Shown here: positions 5,658-10,140 of the stretch, piece by piece
Layout: each line of letters begins with the position of its first letter
Position numbering within the stretch: the first letter of the stretch is position 1
DNA from: Cellvibrio sp.
GTDB taxonomy: Bacteria > Pseudomonadota > Gammaproteobacteria > Pseudomonadales > Cellvibrionaceae
Assembly (NCBI GenBank): GCA_021323495.1
Contig: JAJQJO010000325.1
Span: 1-10,140, forward strand
Direction of reading: 5' to 3'
Length of the DNA: 10,140 nt
Made by a program: the position numbers and the translations under genes
Notes under the pieces: generated by a model
What the model saw: the letters and a program-made list of their open reading frames with translations, nothing else
Told to the model about the DNA's origin: nothing
Databases searched by the model: none

Positions 5658-7600
5658 TCAACGCGGGAATTGTTTGACTGCCTGGTGCAATTGCGGCAAT
5701 TGTTCTGCGCGGTTCTGATAAGCCACTTGCTCAAACAGCTGCGCGATGCGTGTTAAACCGGTTTGCCATTGCGGTTCACTGTAAAGTACGCGGCGAATAA
5801 AATCGCCAAGTGTTTCACCGGCCTTGCGTTTATAGCCAAGCTGCGCAAGTTTGTGCTCCAGTTTTTTCGCGGCGATGGTTTCCGGGCGCAATACCGGACC
5901 GGGATGGCTGCGCAGCAGGGCCCAGGCAAACACGCCGGCACCAGCCAAGCCCAAGCCAATCAACCAGAATGTGATTCGCCAGCTTTCCGTACCGCCCAGC
6001 AAGCGTGTTAGCAATCCCTCTTGCGCTTCACCGTCGTAATTCAAGACCCAGCGTTGCCATGTGTAGGTCGCTGCGTCCCAGCGCAACTGCAAGTTGTACA
6101 ACAGTTGCGAGGATTGCCATGCGTTGGCCACCAATTCCTGGTCGCTTTCACCCAAGGCTTCGTTCATGCCCTGTTCGATGCGGTTGGGGGCTACGGCGGC
6201 AGTAGGGTCTTTTCCACCGGGTTCCAACGGCCACCCTGATAACCCACGATCACTCGCGCCGGTATGCCCGCTGCACGCAATAAAAAGCTGAAGCTGCTGG
6301 CAAAGTGTTCGCAGAAACCGCGTTTGGTGACTAATAAAAACTCATCCACCGAATGTTGTCCGAGCAGCGGTGGTTGCAAGGTGTAAGTAAATTCCCGGTT
6401 AAATAATGCCAGCGCCTGGGCGATGATTTGTCCATCGTTCAAACCTTGGCTGCGCCAGCTGTCGGCTAAGGCGCGCGTTTGCGGATTGCGATTGCGCGGC
6501 AGACGGGTATAAAGGTCACGTTGGAGTTTGTTGAGTTGCGGTGCTTCCGGCCAGTCGATTTGCAGTGCCGAGCGGACCTGGTAGCGCATGCGCTGTGCGA
6601 TAGGGATGCGGTTCATCAGCAGCGAGTCGGGGGTGATACGGATTGAATTGCTGGTATTTTCCACGGTTTGTGGCGTCATCAAACTGAACAACCAAGGCTG
6701 TCCATGGGGTTCAACGATGATGCTGTAATCAATCAGGGCGCGTTTGGTCCCGGCTGTTTCCGCAGGGTTAACCGGGCGGCCCCCCCAACTGTCGCGCATA
6801 CGCCAGGTGCGGCCATCAAAGATATCCAATACCAATCCGCGCCAATAAAGCTGGTTGGCAGGCGGTGGTGATCCGGTGAATTCGACCCGGAATGCCGGTG
6901 AACGATCAAGTGCGAGATTGCCCAGATCGCCGGGCGAAAGGCTATTGCTAAAGCCGGTTTTGGCGGCTTGCTGGTTCGGAATTGCCCAGAGCGGGCCGAG
7001 GCGGGGAATTACCACAAACAACACCAACATCAGCGGCAGCGCATGTAACAGGATCATCGCACCGCGCTTGAGGCGCACGCCGGTGGATTGCATATGGGTG
7101 AGATAAAGCGAGCGCCAGCTTGCGAGTAACACAATGACGCAAAGGATGCCGTAAGCGGCGGCCTGCGGGGTCTGGCTAAAAAGAAATTGGGTAGCGGTGA
7201 TGATAAAACCGATAAACACCAACAGTTGGGCGTCGCGTGCGGAGTTGACCTCCAGCAGCTTGAGCGAAAAAGCACATACCAGTAAACCCACCATGGTTTC
7301 CGTACCGGTTTTGCCCGCGTAGCTAGCAAACAAACCACCTGCGCAGGCCAGGGCCAGGAAAGTTTTGACCAGACTGGCGGGAGCGCCCCAACGGCCGCGG
7401 AACATTTGTGTGCGCCACAACGCGGTAATCGCCCACACCAGCCAGAGCCAGAACGGCAGGTTAATCAATAGTGGCAGTATCAGTAGCGCCTGCATCACCA
7501 ACAGCCAGGCGAGTTTATCGCGCGCGAGGTATTCCACCGGCCGGGTTTTGGCTGGCAGACGCCGGGGTTTGAAATATGTCCCCAACTGCTTAACGAACAT
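5658..7600 (-). pseudogene. tgpA: TgpA-like DUF3488/transglutaminase membrane protein, broken by internal deletion
   Basis: This matches the TgpA family: an N-terminal multi-helix DUF3488 membrane region, a periplasmic transglutaminase-like domain, then a transmembrane helix and a DUF4129 tail. The first frame (from ATG 7600) has about six membrane helices within residues 30-200 and the catalytic-type Cys430 in KRGFCEHFASS, followed by ARVIVGYQGGRWNP. It then stops near 6191. The second frame resumes with DPTAAVAPNRIEQG at about 6209 and carries the last helix (SWRITFWLIGLGLAG) and tail to TGA 5658-5660. The usual stretch between these blocks, with the VRQxDAHAW motif that supplies the His and Asp of the Cys-His-Asp triad, is missing. 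About 30 codons are lost, and the phase requires 3n+1 bases. The start overlaps the DUF58 gene by 11 bases, so translation is coupled. The homologue PA2873 is reported essential in Pseudomonas aeruginosa, which makes a true null surprising. Confidence 0.85.
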
Positions 7601-8588
7601 GGCTTGGCTTCCGGGGATCGCGCGGCAGGTTAAATTCTGCCAATGCGGTTAACACTGTTTGCTGATGATGCTCACCTGTGCCAGGGGCAAGGCTGAGGCC
7701 GGGCAGGCGCAAACCATAGGGAATCTGCTGGCGCTCGTATTCCAGCGCCCAATGACATAAACCGGACAGGCGCAACTCCTGGGGTTGGTTCAGGCTCTCC
7801 CAATCGAGCCATTTTTCGGCGGAAAGCTGGGCTTCATACTCTTTGGTAAACAGGCCTTTGTCTTGCGCGAACTGTTTCCAGGCGATGTGTTTGATGGGGT
7901 CGCCCGCCTGGTAACCGCGTAAGCCGCTAAAGTCATCGCCACCGCGCTGGCTGGTGCCGCCTTCCGCGCGACCATCGCTGGCTTGTGCACTGGGTTCGTC
8001 AGTCATGACCGGTGCGGGATAAATAAGCGCGGTCGCCTCCAGGTTGAGCCAGGTCCAGCAACGGATAATCCCGAGCGGAAAGCGACTCTGTACCAATAGT
8101 CGCCCCGGGCGCAAGTAGCCGCGTTGATGGCTCTGCATCCGCACAATTACTTGCTGCGGTTCGTTGGGATCAAGGGTAATGGTCCGGGTCTCGCCACCCG
8201 GCCAGCGCAGTTCAAGGTTATCGCACCCGGCTTTGTGGGTGCAGCTGAGCTCCAGGACAAACGCGGCGGCATCGCCCGCAAATGCTGGACGCGCGCCCAC
8301 AACGCGGATGCTGATGCCCGCGAGATTGGCAAACGCATGGAGGATACTGACCACAAAAATACTGAGTAATAGATAGCTCAGTCCCAGGATCAGGTTGTTC
8401 TGGTAGTTGGTACCCAATAGCCAGATAACCGCGCTGATCAGCAAATAAAGCAGGCCAGTGAGATTGGGAAAGGTATAAAGGTTTTTGCGGTTGAGTTGCA
8501 CCTCTAGCGCACGCGGTGAACGCTGGTCGATCCAACGATAAAAACGTTGTTCCCAGCGTATCCGCCACGATGAAAGAAAGTGACTCAT
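7590..8588 (-). CDS. DUF58 domain membrane-associated protein
   Basis: This is a 332-residue protein of the DUF58 family (vWA-like fold), usually encoded beside moxR. Two transmembrane helices lie near residues 43-59 and 64-84, preceded by a basic N-terminal segment. The family signature is seen at 219-237 as DFSGLRGYQAGDPIKHIAW, followed by KQFAQDKGLFTKEYE. Length is normal and the frame is unbroken. The start ATG (8586-8588) is three bases after the moxR stop, and the stop overlaps the tgpA start, so the three genes form one tightly coupled operon. The family's biochemical role is not established. Association with MoxR suggests assembly or maturation of envelope proteins, which is inference from context. 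Confidence 0.9.
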   Translation of the reverse strand: MSHFLSSWRIRWEQRFYRWIDQRSPRALEVQLNRKNLYTFPNLTGLLYLLISAVIWLLGTNYQNNLILGLSYLLLSIFVVSILHAFANLAGISIRVVGARPAFAGDAAAFVLELSCTHKAGCDNLELRWPGGETRTITLDPNEPQQVIVRMQSHQRGYLRPGRLLVQSRFPLGIIRCWTWLNLEATALIYPAPVMTDEPSAQASDGRAEGGTSQRGGDDFSGLRGYQAGDPIKHIAWKQFAQDKGLFTKEYEAQLSAEKWLDWESLNQPQELRLSGLCHWALEYERQQIPYGLRLPGLSLAPGTGEHHQQTVLTALAEFNLPRDPRKPSHVR

Positions 8589-8591
8589 TCT

Positions 8592-9506
8592 TTAGCCCAG
8601 CACATTCACGCTGTCGCGCAGGTGTTTGACCAGCGGTTCGGAATCCTGGGTATGGCCGCGCCCACGCACCCGGTGGCCAACTACCGCAGGCAATACGGTT
8701 TGCACATCTTCCGGTACCAGGTATTCGCGGTTGTGGATCAGTGCCCAGGCTTTGGCGGCGCGCAGGAGTGCAAGCGCACCGCGCGGCGAAAGGCCATAGG
8801 CAAATTGGGCGTCACTGCGGGTGAAGGCGACCAACCGCTGGACGTAATCGAGCAATGCGTCGCTGGCTTTAACCTGGTGTACGGCGGTTTGGATCGCCGC
8901 CAATTGATCGTGGGTGACAATAGGTGTGAGCTGGCGGATGCGCGCGCGCGGATCAACGCCTTCAAACAGCATGCGTTCCGAGGCCGGGCTGGGGTAGCCG
9001 AGGGAGATGCGCATTAAAAAGCGGTCGAGTTGCGACTCCGGTAATGGAAAAGTCCCGCTTTGGGATAGCGGGTTTTGTGTTGCGATTACAAAAAATGGCT
9101 TGGGTAGCGGGCGGCTTTTGCCTTCGATTGTCACTTGCCCTTCTTCCATCGCTTCTAACAGGGCGCTCTGGGTTTTAGGCGAGCTGCGGTTGATCTCATC
9201 GGCCAGTAGGACTTGTGTAAACACCGGGCCGGGATGGAATTTAAATACGCCTTGATCGCGCTCAAAAATCGCCACCCCGAGAATATCAGCGGGCAGTAAA
9301 TCGCTGGTGAATTGTACGCGCTCGAATTTCAGTCCCAATACCTTGGCGAGGCAATGGGCGAGGGTGGTCTTGCCCATACCGGGCAGGTCTTCAATAAGCA
9401 GATGGCCTTCTGCAAACAGGCAGGCGAGGGACAGGCGCACTTGTTGGTCTTTGCCTAAAACAATCTGGTCGACTTGTTCGATAATACTGCTGATCAGTGA
9501 CTGCAT
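8592..9506 (-). CDS. MoxR-family AAA+ ATPase
   Basis: This is a 304-residue MoxR-type AAA+ ATPase (AAA_3 group), a cytoplasmic chaperone-like ATPase thought to remodel partner proteins, often together with vWA-domain proteins. Walker A is EDLPGMGKTT at residues 39-48, with the family's usual Asp in place of the first Gly, and Lys46 binds phosphate. Walker B is LLADEINR with Asp103-Glu104. Sensor 1 is Asn145 in ATQNP. Arg162 in LPESQLDRF is a likely arginine finger. The C-terminal lid has SPRGALALLRAAKAWA. The ATG at 9504-9506 has AGGG (9513-9516, minus strand) six bases ahead. It is the first gene of the operon with the DUF58 and tgpA genes, the same order as in Pseudomonas. No lesion is seen. 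Confidence 0.95.
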   Translation of the reverse strand: MQSLISSIIEQVDQIVLGKDQQVRLSLACLFAEGHLLIEDLPGMGKTTLAHCLAKVLGLKFERVQFTSDLLPADILGVAIFERDQGVFKFHPGPVFTQVLLADEINRSSPKTQSALLEAMEEGQVTIEGKSRPLPKPFFVIATQNPLSQSGTFPLPESQLDRFLMRISLGYPSPASERMLFEGVDPRARIRQLTPIVTHDQLAAIQTAVHQVKASDALLDYVQRLVAFTRSDAQFAYGLSPRGALALLRAAKAWALIHNREYLVPEDVQTVLPAVVGHRVRGRGHTQDSEPLVKHLRDSVNVLG

Positions 9507-9580
9507 GGATAACCCTGGGGATCAATTGGTTCAGATGCGAGCATAGCTCAGGGGATATGGATCGGGGATAAAGAATCGCA

Positions 9581-9613
9581 AAGCCGGGCACCATTTCACA
9601 TCGGGCCGGGCTT
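9581..9613 (-). terminator. Hairpin after the GGDEF gene, weak terminator candidate
   Basis: AAGCCGGGC (9581-9589) and GCCGGGCTT (9605-9613) pair over nine positions with one central mismatch and a 15-base loop. It starts one base past the GGDEF stop codon on the minus strand. Only TTTGCGATTCTTT follows, so the T-tract is poor. It may separate the GGDEF gene from the moxR operon. The promoter of that operon should lie in 9507-9614, but no convincing pair of boxes is seen. Confidence 0.4.
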
Positions 9614-9614
9614 G

Positions 9615-10140
9615 TTAATCGATGGCAACCACGCAGTTGCGGCCTTGCTGTTTGGCTTGGTAAACCGCTTTGTCGGCGCGTATAAACCACTCCTCTGCAG
9701 TCTCATCGGGATGAAGCTGGGCGCAGCCAAACGACGCCGTAAGTGTACCTTCAGGATCCCTGAGTTCCAGTTCTATTTGTGCGCGCAATTGTTCGGCAAT
9801 CACCAGCGCATCAGTGAGCTGGGTATTGCGTGCAAGCACGACAAATTCCTCGCCCCCGAACCGGAAGATCCGGTCGGTTTTGCGCACCCGTTTAGTGAGC
9901 AGCGTTGCCAACTCTGCCAGCACGACATCGCCCACATTATGGCCAAACTTGTCATTCACCATTTTGAAAAAATCCAGGTCCAGAACGATCAAGGTTGCGG
10001 GTGTCTGGTTGCGGGCAAAATCCTCCACGCTCAGGCGCATTTCTTCATCCATCGCACGGCGGTTGCCCAAGCGGGTAAGCGTATCCTGGGTGGCGTAGCC
10101 CTCGAGCAATAATTGCTGTTTGTGGGTCAAGAGCGCGAAT
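9615..10140 (-). CDS. GGDEF-domain diguanylate cyclase, C-terminal part
   Basis: This is the catalytic domain of a diguanylate cyclase, which makes cyclic di-GMP from two GTP and so controls the switch between motile and attached life. The frame is open to the right edge of the window, so the N-terminal sensor part is missing here. The TTG at 10130 is an internal Leu rather than a start. Seen in order are TQDTLTRLGNRR, the metal- and GTP-binding LIVLDLDFFKMVND, the catalytic GGEEF (9843-9857), and the end FIRADKAVYQAKQQGRN. An RKTD placed five residues before GGEEF fits the RxxD inhibitory site, so product inhibition is likely. All key residues for an active enzyme are present. It ends 108 bases before the moxR start, on the same strand. 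Confidence 0.93.
   Translation of the reverse strand, partial: FALLTHKQQLLLEGYATQDTLTRLGNRRAMDEEMRLSVEDFARNQTPATLIVLDLDFFKMVNDKFGHNVGDVVLAELATLLTKRVRKTDRIFRFGGEEFVVLARNTQLTDALVIAEQLRAQIELELRDPEGTLTASFGCAQLHPDETAEEWFIRADKAVYQAKQQGRNCVVAID

Noticed and set aside
8580..9017. Plus-strand open frame of 145 codons opposite moxR
   Set aside because: It is antisense to a clear AAA+ gene, and its length follows from the codon bias of the minus-strand gene. No family features or ribosome-binding site were seen.
9612..10112. Plus-strand open frame of 166 codons opposite the GGDEF gene
   Set aside because: It is a shadow of the strongly supported GGDEF domain on the other strand.

Overview
The window looks like a chromosomal segment of a plant-polysaccharide-degrading gammaproteobacterium, probably Cellvibrio or a close relative. 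This is an inference from gene content: a tannase/feruloyl esterase, a sugar symporter and a GH43 glycosidase next to a MoxR/DUF58/TgpA operon. No rRNA or marker gene is present to confirm it.

Positions 1-5340 are a plus-strand sugar-use region. After the last codons of an unrecognised gene (1-93) and a spacer with a hairpin and a 14-bp tandem repeat come four genes. They are a lipoprotein tannase/feruloyl esterase (293-1870), a YqaB-like HAD sugar-phosphate phosphatase (1958-2557), a GPH-family sugar:cation symporter (2712-4079) and a cytoplasmic-type GH43 arabinosidase/xylosidase (4332-5230). A coherent reading is that the esterase frees ferulate or gallate from hemicellulose side chains, the symporter imports the released glycosides and GH43 hydrolyses them inside the cell. 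The GH43 gene is broken: an internal deletion of 3n+1 bases removed a conserved core strand and shifted the frame. An intrinsic terminator lies only 27 bases before the symporter start. A 159-bp MITE/REP-like inverted repeat and a perfect 13-bp hairpin separate symporter and GH43. An 18-bp tandem repeat and a terminator follow GH43.

Positions 5341-5657 are a scar with a short IS1182-type transposase remnant and a terminator-like hairpin. The convergent operon ends against it.

Positions 5658-9506 (minus strand) hold the conserved order moxR - DUF58 - tgpA, with 3-base and overlapping junctions. The AAA+ ATPase and DUF58 genes look intact. The tgpA gene has lost the stretch that should hold the transglutaminase His and Asp, again with a 3n+1 frameshift. 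Two such lesions in one 10-kb window suggest either real decay or consensus errors in the assembly. Upstream of the operon, the C-terminal GGDEF domain of a diguanylate cyclase runs off the right edge (9615-10140, minus strand).
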